Source of the DNA: Phycisphaerales bacterium
GTDB lineage: Bacteria > Planctomycetota > Phycisphaerae > Phycisphaerales > UBA1924
Length of the DNA stretch: 64,000 nucleotides
NCBI GenBank assembly: GCA_020846975.1
Contig: JADLCX010000042.1
Span: forward strand, 51,087-115,086
Reading direction: 5' to 3'
A model generated the notes under the pieces. The model was not told the DNA's origin. It ran no database searches and saw only the letters and a list, made by a program, of their open reading frames with translations. Below are positions 35,051 through 43,508 of this stretch, in pieces (the stretch's first letter is position 1; the number at the start of each line of letters is the position of its first letter). A program made the position numbers and the translations under genes.

Positions 35051-35367
35051 CCGTTCCAACCGCGCGCCGCGTCGTGGGGAGTTGTGCCCTGATCGCGTTC
35101 CTGATCGCCGTCTACACCGCGTGGAACTTGATGTGGGCGACATCCGGACTTGGCGCACTCATCGACGATTTATCCGCCGTGCGAGTGCCCGAGCAGCCGC
35201 CGACATTGACCTACGAGCAAGCTCGGGCCAAAGTGAACGGTTACGCGCTGTGGACGCTGAATCGACTGTCCGCCATCGTCCCGATTTCATTGCTTTGCTT
35301 GGCCGTGTTGCTCGGCATCGTCGCCGCGAGGATGCAGCCTAGCCGTGCCAAGGAGGCGCCGAAGTGA
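35047..35367 (+). CDS. Small two-TM membrane protein
   Basis: A 106-residue protein with TM helices at about 9-31 and 76-96 and a polar loop containing PTLTYEQARAKVNGY. No family recognised. It is coupled to both neighbours by 4-nt overlaps: ATGA with the gene before, GTGA with the methyltransferase after. Same length and topology as the upstream protein. Confidence 0.65.
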   Translation: MTVPTARRVVGSCALIAFLIAVYTAWNLMWATSGLGALIDDLSAVRVPEQPPTLTYEQARAKVNGYALWTLNRLSAIVPISLLCLAVLLGIVAARMQPSRAKEAPK

Positions 35368-36179
35368 TCGAGATTTACTGTGTAGATTGGCTCCCCTTCG
35401 CCGCGCATCTCTCGCCCGCCTCCATCGACCTCCTCTACGCCGACCCCCCCTTCAACACCGGCGACACCCAGTCCGACCGCAACGGCCAGTACGCCGATCG
35501 CTTCGACAGCACCGCCGCCTACATCACCTGGCTCCGCGAGCGCCTCGCCGCGACACTTCCCGCGCTCAAGCCCACCGCGAACATCCTGATCCACATCGAC
35601 TGGCGCACCAGCCACCGCGTGCGGGTCATGCTCGATGACCTCCTCGGCGCGAGCCGTTTCGTCAACCACCTCATCTGGCAATACGGCCTCGGCGGCTCCT
35701 CCCCGCGCCGCTTCGCCCGCAAGCACGACGACATCCTCTTCTATTGCCTCGACCCCGAGCGCTACTTGTTCGACCCCCCCATGGTCCCCGCCACCAGCAA
35801 CCGCATGCGCGGCCGGCAAAAAAAGGCCACGGATGTCCTCGACATCCCCAGCATCAACAACATGGCCGCGGAGCGCGTCGGTTACCCCACGCAAAAGCCC
35901 CTCGCGCTGCTCGACCTGCTGGTCCGAGCCTGCTGCCCGCCGGGCGGCACGGTCCTCGACCCGTGCTGCGGCAGCGGCACCACCCTCGTCGCCGCGGTGC
36001 GGTCCGGCCGCCGCGCCATCGGGTGCGACATCAACCCGGACGCCGTACGCATCGCCCGAAGCCGGCTCGCCGCGGAACGCGACGCGTCAACTTCCGAACA
36101 CGCTATCGAGATGCCCGCGTCCGAAACCGCCGCGACCGGCTCGAACGACGTCCCCGGTCCGGTCCGCCCCCGGTCGTGA
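35364..36179 (+). CDS. DNA methyltransferase, beta class (N6-adenine or N4-cytosine)
   Basis: A 271-residue methyltransferase. Motif IV, DPPFNTGD, comes first (residues ~29-36), a putative target-recognition region follows (~50-175), and the SAM motif I, LDPCCGSGTTLVAAV, lies at ~193-207, with QKPLALLDLLVRACCPPGG just before. This order defines the beta class. Family enzymes methylate adenine N6 or cytosine N4 in a specific site. No restriction endonuclease is adjacent, so it is either an orphan or part of an unusual unit with the two small membrane proteins. It starts with GTG overlapping the upstream stop. Confidence 0.88.
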   Translation: MIEIYCVDWLPFAAHLSPASIDLLYADPPFNTGDTQSDRNGQYADRFDSTAAYITWLRERLAATLPALKPTANILIHIDWRTSHRVRVMLDDLLGASRFVNHLIWQYGLGGSSPRRFARKHDDILFYCLDPERYLFDPPMVPATSNRMRGRQKKATDVLDIPSINNMAAERVGYPTQKPLALLDLLVRACCPPGGTVLDPCCGSGTTLVAAVRSGRRAIGCDINPDAVRIARSRLAAERDASTSEHAIEMPASETAATGSNDVPGPVRPRS

Positions 36180-36192
36180 TAGGATTCGCCGC

Positions 36193-36978
36193 ATGTTCCG
36201 CCGACTCGCCCTGATCTACGCCCGGCGAATCGTCAACGTGAACGTCAACATCGTGTTGGCGGGCCTGTTGGCGCTCCTGCCCACCCTCGCCGTGGTGCAC
36301 TTGGTCGAGCGCTTGCTCGCCTCCGGGTTCCACCCCAACGAGCACCTGCACCTCTCCGATCAGGCCACGATCACCGGCGTCACATTCGTCGCCGACATGA
36401 TCTTCGATGTCTCGATCTACTACGGTCTCCACTGGCTCGCCAACCACTGGCGCCGCAAGGGTCACGACCAGCTCGAAAACATCGCCGAGGCCGCGGCCGA
36501 GAACGTGCCGTTCTTCAAGGATGCCACCAAGGTCCAGGTTCAGCGGATGGTCCTCTCGCCCCTGCTCTACCTTATCTTCCTCGGCGGGCAGTTCACGCTC
36601 ATGACCACGCTGGGCATGCGGGCGGTCTACGCGACGATGATCGGCTTCGTGTGCGCGATCTTGGTCGCACGCACGCTCCACACCTTCTGGATGCTCGGCG
36701 AAGCCCGCGGCCGGGCAACCGCCCTGGCCGGGCATCTCTGTTGCGTCTGCGGATGCCACCTCAAGGGCCTGCCCTCGGGCTCGCCCTGTCCGGAGTGCGG
36801 GCGCGCTCGGCCCGCCCAAGAAGGCGCGCCGCAGGCGGCCCTCTCGGCCCGTGATCCCGCCGCCGAGAGCGAGCCTTCCCGCGCACCCGAGCAGCGAGCG
36901 GACGATTCGGGCCGACGGGCCGCGCCCAAGTCCACGGTCGTGCATCCCCGGCGACGCCCCTCTAGTCCTTCAAGCTGA
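36193..36978 (+). CDS. Membrane protein with C-terminal zinc ribbon
   Basis: A 261-residue protein of unknown function with three or four hydrophobic segments (about 18-42, 60-80, 115-135, 140-160). A zinc-ribbon-like CCVCGCHLKGLPSGSPCPECGR follows at about 180-200, a module frequent in planctomycete membrane proteins. The last ~60 residues are disordered and charged. It begins 13 nt after the DNA methyltransferase, so may share its transcript, and its end overlaps the convergent transporter gene by 17 nt. Confidence 0.75.
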   Translation: MFRRLALIYARRIVNVNVNIVLAGLLALLPTLAVVHLVERLLASGFHPNEHLHLSDQATITGVTFVADMIFDVSIYYGLHWLANHWRRKGHDQLENIAEAAAENVPFFKDATKVQVQRMVLSPLLYLIFLGGQFTLMTTLGMRAVYATMIGFVCAILVARTLHTFWMLGEARGRATALAGHLCCVCGCHLKGLPSGSPCPECGRARPAQEGAPQAALSARDPAAESEPSRAPEQRADDSGRRAAPKSTVVHPRRRPSSPSS

Positions 36979-37753
36979 AGGGCGTGAAGTTGGTGTCGGT
37001 GTCGTAGTGATCGACGCCCTCCGCGCGCTTGAGCCAGTTGCACGCCGCGTACGTGAGCGGGGTCATCACCACTTCCACGCCCACCTTGAACAGCCAGTTG
37101 AAGATGCTCACCTGCACCACGGTCCCCGGCGTCCACCCGCCCCTGAGGAACGCGGGAAGTTCAACCCCCGCGCCCGCGGCCAGCCCCTCGATCGACGCGA
37201 ACGCCAGCGGATAGAACACGATGCTGTCCACGAACTGGCCCACCATCGTCGAGCCGATGGTGCGCGTCCACAGAAACCGGCCGCGCGTCCACACCTTCAT
37301 CTTTGCCATCACGTACGAGTTGGCGAAGTCGCCCAGCCAGAACGCCAGCAATGAGGCCGCGACGATCCGGGGCCCGGCCCCGAAGCAGACCTCGATCGCC
37401 GGTTGCATCACCTTGTTGAAAGGCTCATCCGGGTTCTGCGGCAGGTGGATGATCACCTGCGCCATGAACACGTAGAACAGCAGGGCGAAGAAGCCCGCCC
37501 AGATCACCTTGCGGCTCTTGGCGTACCCGTACACCTCCGTCAGGATGTCCCCGAAGATGTAACTGAGCGGAAAGAAGATGTTGCCCGCGCCGAAGACGAT
37601 CGAGAACCCCAGCACGTTCACCAGGCACGACTTGCCCGGCCCGATCATGTTCGAGCACAGCAGCACCGTCACGAACGCCGCCATGATGAGCGGGAAATAC
37701 TTGTACGCCGGCTGCCTCGGTCTCTCGATCGGCGATTGGGGTGCGGTGCTCAT
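36962..37753 (-). CDS. Queuosine precursor transporter, VUT/YhhQ family
   Basis: A 263-residue membrane protein with six hydrophobic segments. Family signatures are PLSYIFGDILTEVYGYAKSRKVIWAGF in overview and LGDFANSYVMAKMKVWTRGRFLWTRTIGSTMVGQFVDS (split around). YhhQ imports 7-deazaguanine precursors (preQ0/preQ1) for tRNA queuosine; family assignment is firm, substrate inferred. Start at 37753 (MSTAPQSP); an ATG seven codons upstream is possible. Confidence 0.9.
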   Translation of the reverse strand: MSTAPQSPIERPRQPAYKYFPLIMAAFVTVLLCSNMIGPGKSCLVNVLGFSIVFGAGNIFFPLSYIFGDILTEVYGYAKSRKVIWAGFFALLFYVFMAQVIIHLPQNPDEPFNKVMQPAIEVCFGAGPRIVAASLLAFWLGDFANSYVMAKMKVWTRGRFLWTRTIGSTMVGQFVDSIVFYPLAFASIEGLAAGAGVELPAFLRGGWTPGTVVQVSIFNWLFKVGVEVVMTPLTYAACNWLKRAEGVDHYDTDTNFTPFSLKD

Positions 37754-37816
37754 GGACGGTCTCGTGCCCAGCATACCCCATCCGTGATCAGCGGGTATCC
37801 GCTATGCTCGCCCTCG

Positions 37817-40018
37817 ATGTGCGGCATCGGCGGCATCCTGCGTGTTTGGCCCGCGGACCAGCGGGAACTGGCCCTGCGCACGCCGCACGCCGGGAGCATC
37901 CCCGAGGAATGGCTGAACATCCTCGACGACTCGATCAGGCACCGCGGGCCGGACGGCCAGGGCCGCTTCCGCGACCGCGCCCTCCGCGCCGACGGCTGCG
38001 TGGTCGATGTCGCGTTCGTCCACCGTCGCCTCAGCATCATCGACCACGCCGGCGGAGCGCAGCCGATGGTCTGGCTGGGTACCCCGCCTCTCCGAGCCGG
38101 GCAACTGCTCTCTTCCGACGAACTGGCGCGGCACAACGCGCGGATACTCAGCACCGATTGGACCGATCTCCGGCCCGATGCGCACGCGCCCGCCTCTGAG
38201 CGGCGGGGCACCCGGCTCGCCGTCGTCTTCAACGGGTGCATCTACAACCACCGCGAGTTACGCGCCGAACTCCAGCACGCCGGCCACGTGTTCACCTCCG
38301 ATCACAGCGACACGGAGGTGCTGGTGCATGGCTGGCGGGAGTGGAAAGAAGGTCTCCCCCAGCGGCTGGACGGCATGTTTGCATTCGTGGTGTGGGACAG
38401 CGCGACCGCACGCTTGTTCTGCGCGCGAGATCACTACGGCGAGAAGCCCCTTCATACCACCGCCGCCCTGGACAGCGGCGCACCGATTCGGGAGTTTGGC
38501 TTCGCCTCCACTTCTTCAGCGCTGAGCAGGTTCGGGGCGATCCGAGGCGAAACCGTTGTCGTGAACCGGGCAAGCCTGATCCCAAGCGTTCGCCTCGGAT
38601 TTCCCCAGGGCGACTTGCTCGCGGGTCAGCGTTCGGTCGGCCCCTCGTGCTGCCTCAGCGTGCATATGCCCGCCCCGTTCGTGATTGCGGGCGACAATCG
38701 CCCGACAATGACCGATTGCACCGAGTGGAGTTACGCGCCGTCGGCGTACGACGGGTGTGTCAGCAGCGGCGCCGCGACTCGGATGAACTCTCCAGCCGTT
38801 GACGATATCGACACGGCGCTCGGTGACGCCGTCAGCCGGCAGCTTGATGCCGATGTGGACATCGGCGTGTTGCTGTCCGGCGGCGTGGACTCATCGCTCG
38901 TCGCCTTGCTCGCGGGTCGGTCGCGCCCGATCGACACCTTTACCGTCCGCATGCCCCATCCGGGATTCGACGAGTCGCCCTACGCGGCGATGGTCGCCTC
39001 AGCGGTTGGCTCGCGGCATCACACCCTCGAGTGCGCCGGCAATCCGTGCGACGATCTGGCCGGTTTGATCACCCGGATCGGAATGCCGCTGGGAGACAGT
39101 TCGTTGCTGCCGACTGCCTGGGTCGCGAGAGCGGCCCGAAACTCCGTTCGTGTCGTTCTCACGGGAGACGGCGGAGACGAAATGTTCGCCGGGTACGACC
39201 GGTATCGGGCGATGCGATTGCTCCGATCCGCCGGGTTCTGGGTGTCGCTGATCCCGCCGATTCTTGACGGCGCGGCAAGGACGCTCGGGAGCGAGCGAGC
39301 GTACCGATTGCTCTCGGCGGCGCGGCTCTGGAGAAACCAATACCTCGAACTGCTCGCGGTCTTCAATACCAGGGAGCTTGCGGAGCTTCTCGGTATGCAA
39401 CGTCAGCCGAGCTCGCAGCAACAATGGGAAGGCCTCATCGCCGGTCCACGCGCATCGTTCGGACCCACGCTCCGCCGGACATTCGACAACGGGCCCGATG
39501 ACGACATCAACAACTACCTACCGAACGACTTGCTGATGAAAGTGGACTCCGCGACCATGTCCGTTGCGCTCGAATCTCGGGCGCCGTTCCTGGCTTCAAC
39601 GATCGGGAAGGTCGCGAGAACCGCATCGCTTGAATCGCTGATGCCCCGCGGCCGTCAGGGCGGACGCAAGGGCCTCCTCCGCGCCGTCGCCCGCAAGTAT
39701 CTCCCCGCCGAGATCGTCGATCGCCCCAAGATGGGCTTCGCCATCCCCATCGGCGAGTGGTTCCGATCCGGCTATGGCGGGGGCGGCGGCCTGCGCACGA
39801 TGCTCCTCGACCACCTCAACTCCACCGAGCCCTTCGGCCCGCCCTCACTCGGCATCGACCTCAACATCAAGTTCATCCGCCGGATGCTCGATGAGCACCT
39901 CGGCACAGGGATGAGCGGCCGAATCAAGCGCGACCACTCCCAACGCCTCTACATGCTGCTGGTGCTCAGCATCTGGGCCAAGTGGATGGGTACCATCACC
40001 CGTCCGCGGGGCGCGTGA
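37817..40018 (+). CDS. asnB: Asparagine synthase (glutamine-hydrolysing)
   Basis: Amidates aspartate or a related carboxylate using glutamine and ATP. Residues 2-10 are CGIGGILRV, Cys2 being the Ntn-type glutaminase nucleophile; RHRGPDGQG, FVHRRLSIID and FNGCIYNHRELRAEL follow. The synthetase domain has the PP-loop VLLSGGVDSSLVALL at ~353 and TGDGGDEMFAGYDRY. At 733 residues it is longer than E. coli-type AsnB, with extra sequence around 225-330. Such long forms often act in polysaccharide or secondary pathways rather than asparagine supply. Codon use changes within the gene: both ends are strongly C/G-ending, the middle (about 38450-39640) is softer with AGA, AGG, CGA, CAA and CTT codons. 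Confidence 0.93.
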   Translation: MCGIGGILRVWPADQRELALRTPHAGSIPEEWLNILDDSIRHRGPDGQGRFRDRALRADGCVVDVAFVHRRLSIIDHAGGAQPMVWLGTPPLRAGQLLSSDELARHNARILSTDWTDLRPDAHAPASERRGTRLAVVFNGCIYNHRELRAELQHAGHVFTSDHSDTEVLVHGWREWKEGLPQRLDGMFAFVVWDSATARLFCARDHYGEKPLHTTAALDSGAPIREFGFASTSSALSRFGAIRGETVVVNRASLIPSVRLGFPQGDLLAGQRSVGPSCCLSVHMPAPFVIAGDNRPTMTDCTEWSYAPSAYDGCVSSGAATRMNSPAVDDIDTALGDAVSRQLDADVDIGVLLSGGVDSSLVALLAGRSRPIDTFTVRMPHPGFDESPYAAMVASAVGSRHHTLECAGNPCDDLAGLITRIGMPLGDSSLLPTAWVARAARNSVRVVLTGDGGDEMFAGYDRYRAMRLLRSAGFWVSLIPPILDGAARTLGSERAYRLLSAARLWRNQYLELLAVFNTRELAELLGMQRQPSSQQQWEGLIAGPRASFGPTLRRTFDNGPDDDINNYLPNDLLMKVDSATMSVALESRAPFLASTIGKVARTASLESLMPRGRQGGRKGLLRAVARKYLPAEIVDRPKMGFAIPIGEWFRSGYGGGGGLRTMLLDHLNSTEPFGPPSLGIDLNIKFIRRMLDEHLGTGMSGRIKRDHSQRLYMLLVLSIWAKWMGTITRPRGA

Positions 40019-40034
40019 TGACGAGCCGCGCGGC

Positions 40035-41216
40035 TCAGAACTTGAAGACAATCGCCGTGAACAACTCGAAGTCGTTGTTCTCGCGAGGGGCCAGAGCGGT
40101 CTCGTCGTAGCGATCCTCGATGCCCACGCGGAGCGTCAGGTTGCTCTCGGGGAGGATCAGCACGTCGTACGCGCACCGGGCGATGAACCGGTACACGCTG
40201 AACTCGTCGAGGTCGCGGTAATAGTCGAAACTCGCGGTGAGTTTGCTCCGCTCGTCGATGATCCACTGGAAGTCCAGGCCCGGCGTGATCTCGGCGCGCG
40301 TGCCGTGCGAGAGGTCGCCGTACTCGCGGCTCCCGCCGAAGCCCGCGCGCCCCACGAGCGTGAACGTCTTGTCCTTGATGAAGTCGTACCCGACGCCGCC
40401 GTTCACGCCGACGCGCCACTCCCACGGCTGGAAGCGCTCGTACTCGCCGCTGCCCGCGACGAACAGCCGCCACGAACTCCCGCCCTGCTGCACCCAGTCG
40501 TTGCGAAGGTCGAGCCGCGCCCGGTCCTCGCTGATCCCATCGTTGTTGCGCCCGAAGTTGTACGTGCCGTTGAACGTCGTCACCGTCTCGGGCACTTCTC
40601 GCCGCAGCCCGAGTCCGATCCGCGTGGCCACGCGGTCCGAGTTGCCGCTGGCGGTGTTGAACCCGGCCTCGAAGTTGCCGGTCCACTTGTCGAACAGCCC
40701 GAACTCGGTCGGAGCGGGAGGAGGAGGTGCAGGCGCGGGCGGTGTCGCGGGCGTCGGAGGTGGAGGCGGAGCGGCGGCCGCGGCCGGTGGCTTGGGCGCT
40801 TCCGTGGCGGGCGCGGGTGTCGGAGGCGCCGGGGGCGGTGCAGGAGAGGCAGCGGGAGCGGGACCGGGGGGAGCGGGGGGAGTGGGGGGAGTGGGGGGGG
40901 GTGGGGGGGTGGGAGGTTCCGGTGCGATGGACTTGACCAGCGCCTTCGCGAGCGACATCCGCCCGAAGACCGGATGTTCGAGGATCACCGGATCGGCATC
41001 CGCAGCACCCGTGAGCGGGCCTTTCAGGATCTCGCCCGAGTTGAGCGTGATGATGAACAGCGGCCTCGCTTGCTCTGAGGGCGCGGACGCCGGCGCCGCA
41101 GGAACGGGAGTCGGCGTCGGCTCATCCGCCAACGCCATCGACGCGCTCAGCGCAAGACCTGCCGTCGCCGCGACAACGGCGGTGAGCCGGAGTTGGTCAA
41201 AGCGGGTTGGAGTCAC
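40035..41216 (-). CDS. DUF481-type outer membrane beta-barrel protein
   Basis: A 393-residue exported protein. A signal peptide (LTAVVAATAGLALSASMALA) is followed by a domain with TLNSGEILKGPLTGAADADPVILEHPVFG, then a long proline/alanine linker (~85-165), then a DUF481 (YdiY-like) barrel: WTGNFEAGFNTASGNSDR, alternating amphipathic strands, and a C-terminal ...IVFKF ending in aromatic F. The GTG at 41216 is chosen because it places the signal peptide correctly; the ATG at 41273 adds 19 unsuitable residues. It is a paralogue of the next gene upstream, arranged in tandem. Function unknown. Confidence 0.82.
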   Translation of the reverse strand: MTPTRFDQLRLTAVVAATAGLALSASMALADEPTPTPVPAAPASAPSEQARPLFIITLNSGEILKGPLTGAADADPVILEHPVFGRMSLAKALVKSIAPEPPTPPPPPTPPTPPAPPGPAPAASPAPPPAPPTPAPATEAPKPPAAAAAPPPPPTPATPPAPAPPPPAPTEFGLFDKWTGNFEAGFNTASGNSDRVATRIGLGLRREVPETVTTFNGTYNFGRNNDGISEDRARLDLRNDWVQQGGSSWRLFVAGSGEYERFQPWEWRVGVNGGVGYDFIKDKTFTLVGRAGFGGSREYGDLSHGTRAEITPGLDFQWIIDERSKLTASFDYYRDLDEFSVYRFIARCAYDVLILPESNLTLRVGIEDRYDETALAPRENNDFELFTAIVFKF

Positions 41217-41313
41217 GCGTGGCAGTATACCAAGACTCCTGATCGATGGAAGGGGGTACTTGATATCGGCCATCCATGCCGCGGTTCCGGCAATCGACTT
41301 CGGTGTTGAGAAG

Positions 41314-41339
41314 AAAAAAACCCGGGCCGGGCGACCCGG
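41314..41339 (-). terminator. Intrinsic terminator between the two DUF481 genes
   Basis: On the minus strand CCGGG and CCCGG pair in a GC-rich stem followed by seven T residues. It lies 45 nt after the stop of the upstream paralogue (41384-42379). Confidence 0.75.
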
Positions 41340-41383
41340 ACCGGATTCGATAGGAATCGGAACCGACCAGAGGCCGGAAATCC

Positions 41384-42379
41384 TCAGAAGTTGTAACTGA
41401 GCAGCGCGAAATACGTGAAGTCGTTGCGCTTGCGGTCGGCGCCGGGCGAACTGTCGTACTTGTCCTCGACCCCGAGCTTGAGCGACAGATTGCTCGAAGG
41501 ATCGACCATGATCTCGTACCCCGCCCGCAGCCACAGGCGATAGTCCGGGATGTCGTCGAGCAGCCAGTACGAGTCCCCGCTCGCGAAGAATCTGCTCCGG
41601 TCATCGATCTTGTACTCAAAGTCGATGCCGATCAGTCCTTCGATGTGCCACTTGTTGTCGCTGCCCCCGATCTCCTTGCTCGTCCCGATACCGATGCGAG
41701 GGAGGAGCAGCATCTTGTCGGTCTTGACCAGTTCGTACCCGATACCTCCCGCCGCGCTGAAGCGGTAGTCCCAGTCCTGAAACTGGTCGTACTCGAGCGC
41801 GGCCTGCACAAACGGCCGCCACTTGCTGTCGCCCTGCGGCAGCCAGTCGTTGCGGATGTCCACGCGCGCGTTGTCGGCCGACTTGTCCCCATCATCGGTC
41901 GCGTAGTTGTAGACGAACCCGGCCGTGGTCTTGGTCTGGCTGGTCTCTCGGACCAGCCCGATCCCGGCCCGGAGGCTCAGGTTCTCGGTGTTGCCGCTGG
42001 CCCCGTTGAGGCCGAGGCCGACCGAGCCCTTCCACCCCTCAAAGAAACTCTCGGGGTCCGGCGGCGGGGGCGGAGGTGGGATCTTCGCCGCCGCATCCTG
42101 CGCGGCCTTGGTGGACTTCCCGGCATCGACGGCAGTCATCACGCGGACCGACGAGACCTGGGCCTTGCCGAAGCTCACCTCACCGAGGATGGGGTGGTTG
42201 ATGATGATGGGGTCGGCGTCGGGGCTGCTGACCAGCACGCCGCGGAGAATGTCCCCGTTGGCGAGCGTGATGACGGCCTCATCGGGCGGCGGCGGCGGCG
42301 GAGGCGTGACGGCCGATTGCCCGAGGGCGGCGCCGGCAATGGCGAGAACGATGATCGATGAGAGTGTGGGTGTACGCAT
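41384..42379 (-). CDS. DUF481-type outer membrane beta-barrel protein (paralogue)
   Basis: A 331-residue exported protein with a signal peptide (SSIIVLAIAGAALGQ), then TLANGDILRGVLVSSPDADPIIINHPILGEVSFGKAQV in overview, a short proline linker, and a DUF481 barrel (WKGSVGLGLNGASGNTENLSL, WRPFVQAALEYDQFQDWDYR) ending LLSYNF. It aligns along its length with the protein at 40035-41216, including ASGN(T/S), NDW-Q-S-WR and (E/D)Y(D/E)-FQ-W motifs. A terminator separates the two, so they are independently transcribed. Role unknown; DUF481 proteins are outer-membrane proteins sometimes induced by stress. Confidence 0.85.
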   Translation of the reverse strand: MRTPTLSSIIVLAIAGAALGQSAVTPPPPPPPDEAVITLANGDILRGVLVSSPDADPIIINHPILGEVSFGKAQVSSVRVMTAVDAGKSTKAAQDAAAKIPPPPPPPDPESFFEGWKGSVGLGLNGASGNTENLSLRAGIGLVRETSQTKTTAGFVYNYATDDGDKSADNARVDIRNDWLPQGDSKWRPFVQAALEYDQFQDWDYRFSAAGGIGYELVKTDKMLLLPRIGIGTSKEIGGSDNKWHIEGLIGIDFEYKIDDRSRFFASGDSYWLLDDIPDYRLWLRAGYEIMVDPSSNLSLKLGVEDKYDSSPGADRKRNDFTYFALLSYNF

Positions 42380-42803
42380 AGGCCGCGAGTGTACCGAACT
42401 CACCTCACCACGACCAACCCGCTTCGGGCGTGACGACGCGATGTGGAAAGGCGGACGATGGTCCGAGGTCCGGGTTCGCACGCGGCCAACGCCTCATCGC
42501 TCCCGCCGCGCCTCAGAGATCGTCCGAGCGTCGTTGGTTGCGGCCGAGCGATGAACCGTCAATCCAGACAGGTGCAGCGGGCCGTGGGCGAAGAACCCGC
42601 CCCGGCCTTGCGGGCGATCAGCAGCGCACCATGCCCGATCGTTGCAAGCCCGAGGGTATCGACGGAGCGCCCGACCTTTGGCCCGGTACGCAACCTCACC
42701 TCGCCCACACCCGGAATCGTGATCCACATGCTGCCACGCGTTCCGGTCAGCCGGCCGAACGGTCGTTCCGCCCGCAACGGTGCAGCATGTCCCATCATCC
42801 CGC
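42380..42803. other. 424-bp region upstream of a DUF481 gene, weak coding signals only
   Basis: Separates the DUF481 gene from the peroxiredoxin gene, both on the minus strand. Apart from a possible small ORF at 42559-42801 I see no convincing gene, RNA or strong hairpin. It must hold the promoter of the DUF481 gene. Confidence 0.4.
42559..42801 (-). CDS. Possible small protein downstream of the peroxiredoxin gene
   Basis: An 80-codon frame beginning ATGATG two bases after the peroxiredoxin stop. Its second half, WITIPGVGEVRLRTGPKVG then DTLGLATIGHGALLIARK, looks more protein-like than the antisense frames, with an alternative start at 42729. No family is recognised and there is no Shine-Dalgarno of note. 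It could equally be a chance frame. Confidence 0.35.
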   Translation of the reverse strand, partial: GMMGHAAPLRAERPFGRLTGTRGSMWITIPGVGEVRLRTGPKVGRSVDTLGLATIGHGALLIARKAGAGSSPTARCTCLD

Positions 42804-43292
42804 TCAGGAAATCACCGCCACCACCTCTTCCCACTTCATCGCGTTCCCCGGCTGCCGCGTCTGGATGAACTTGACCTTGCCCGTGCCGGTCTCGTTCCGC
42901 CCCACGATCACTGTGCCCCGCTGGGTCGTGTTCATGTCGGCCCAGTAGATCCCCAGTCCCTTGCACACGCGCCGGTGCTGATCCGACAGCAGCGTGTGCT
43001 TGAACCCTTCCTTCTCGGCCCACGCCTTCAGCACGAACGGCGAATCGCACGAGATGCCGACCACGTTGGCCCCCATGGCCTTCCACGAGTCCATCTCCCG
43101 CGTGATGCACTGCATCTCCGTGCCGCACACGCCCGTGAACGCGAACGGGAAGAAGCACAGCACCGTGTCGCCCTGTTTCACATGGTCCGAGAGTTTCCAC
43201 TCGGCCCGGTCCTGCGTCTGGAGCGTGAAGTCGGGCACGGTCTCGCCCACGGCGAGCGGCTTGTCACGGGGCGGCAGGGGCTGGTTCGACAT
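42804..43292 (-). CDS. Peroxiredoxin (AhpE/Bcp type)
   Basis: Thiol peroxidase that reduces H2O2 or organic hydroperoxides. The 162 residues show PDFTLQTQDRAEWKLSDH, the active-site PFAFTGVCGTEM with the peroxidatic cysteine and the family threonine three residues before it, and a downstream strand VVGISCDSPF. PFAFTGVC is closest to the AhpE subgroup. The other cysteines (in ISCDS and RRVCKGLG) might resolve the disulfide, but the mechanism cannot be settled by eye. It is divergent from the YggS gene. Confidence 0.92.
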   Translation of the reverse strand: MSNQPLPPRDKPLAVGETVPDFTLQTQDRAEWKLSDHVKQGDTVLCFFPFAFTGVCGTEMQCITREMDSWKAMGANVVGISCDSPFVLKAWAEKEGFKHTLLSDQHRRVCKGLGIYWADMNTTQRGTVIVGRNETGTGKVKFIQTRQPGNAMKWEEVVAVIS

Positions 43293-43508
43293 GGGCGGGC
43301 TCCAGAACTGATTGGCGAAACGGAATCACACGAACGACCGACGCCGCGTCCATCCGGGTCGCGGCTCGCTGGGAGCATAGGTCCGCGCCGCCATCCGCCG
43401 GACCGCGATCCCGACCCCCTGGCTCGGATCTTCGGCTTTCCCGCAACTCCCCGCTCGGCTACGCTCTGCTTTCCGTCATTGGATCGTTCGGAGTGCAGGA
43501 GGCCCCGT

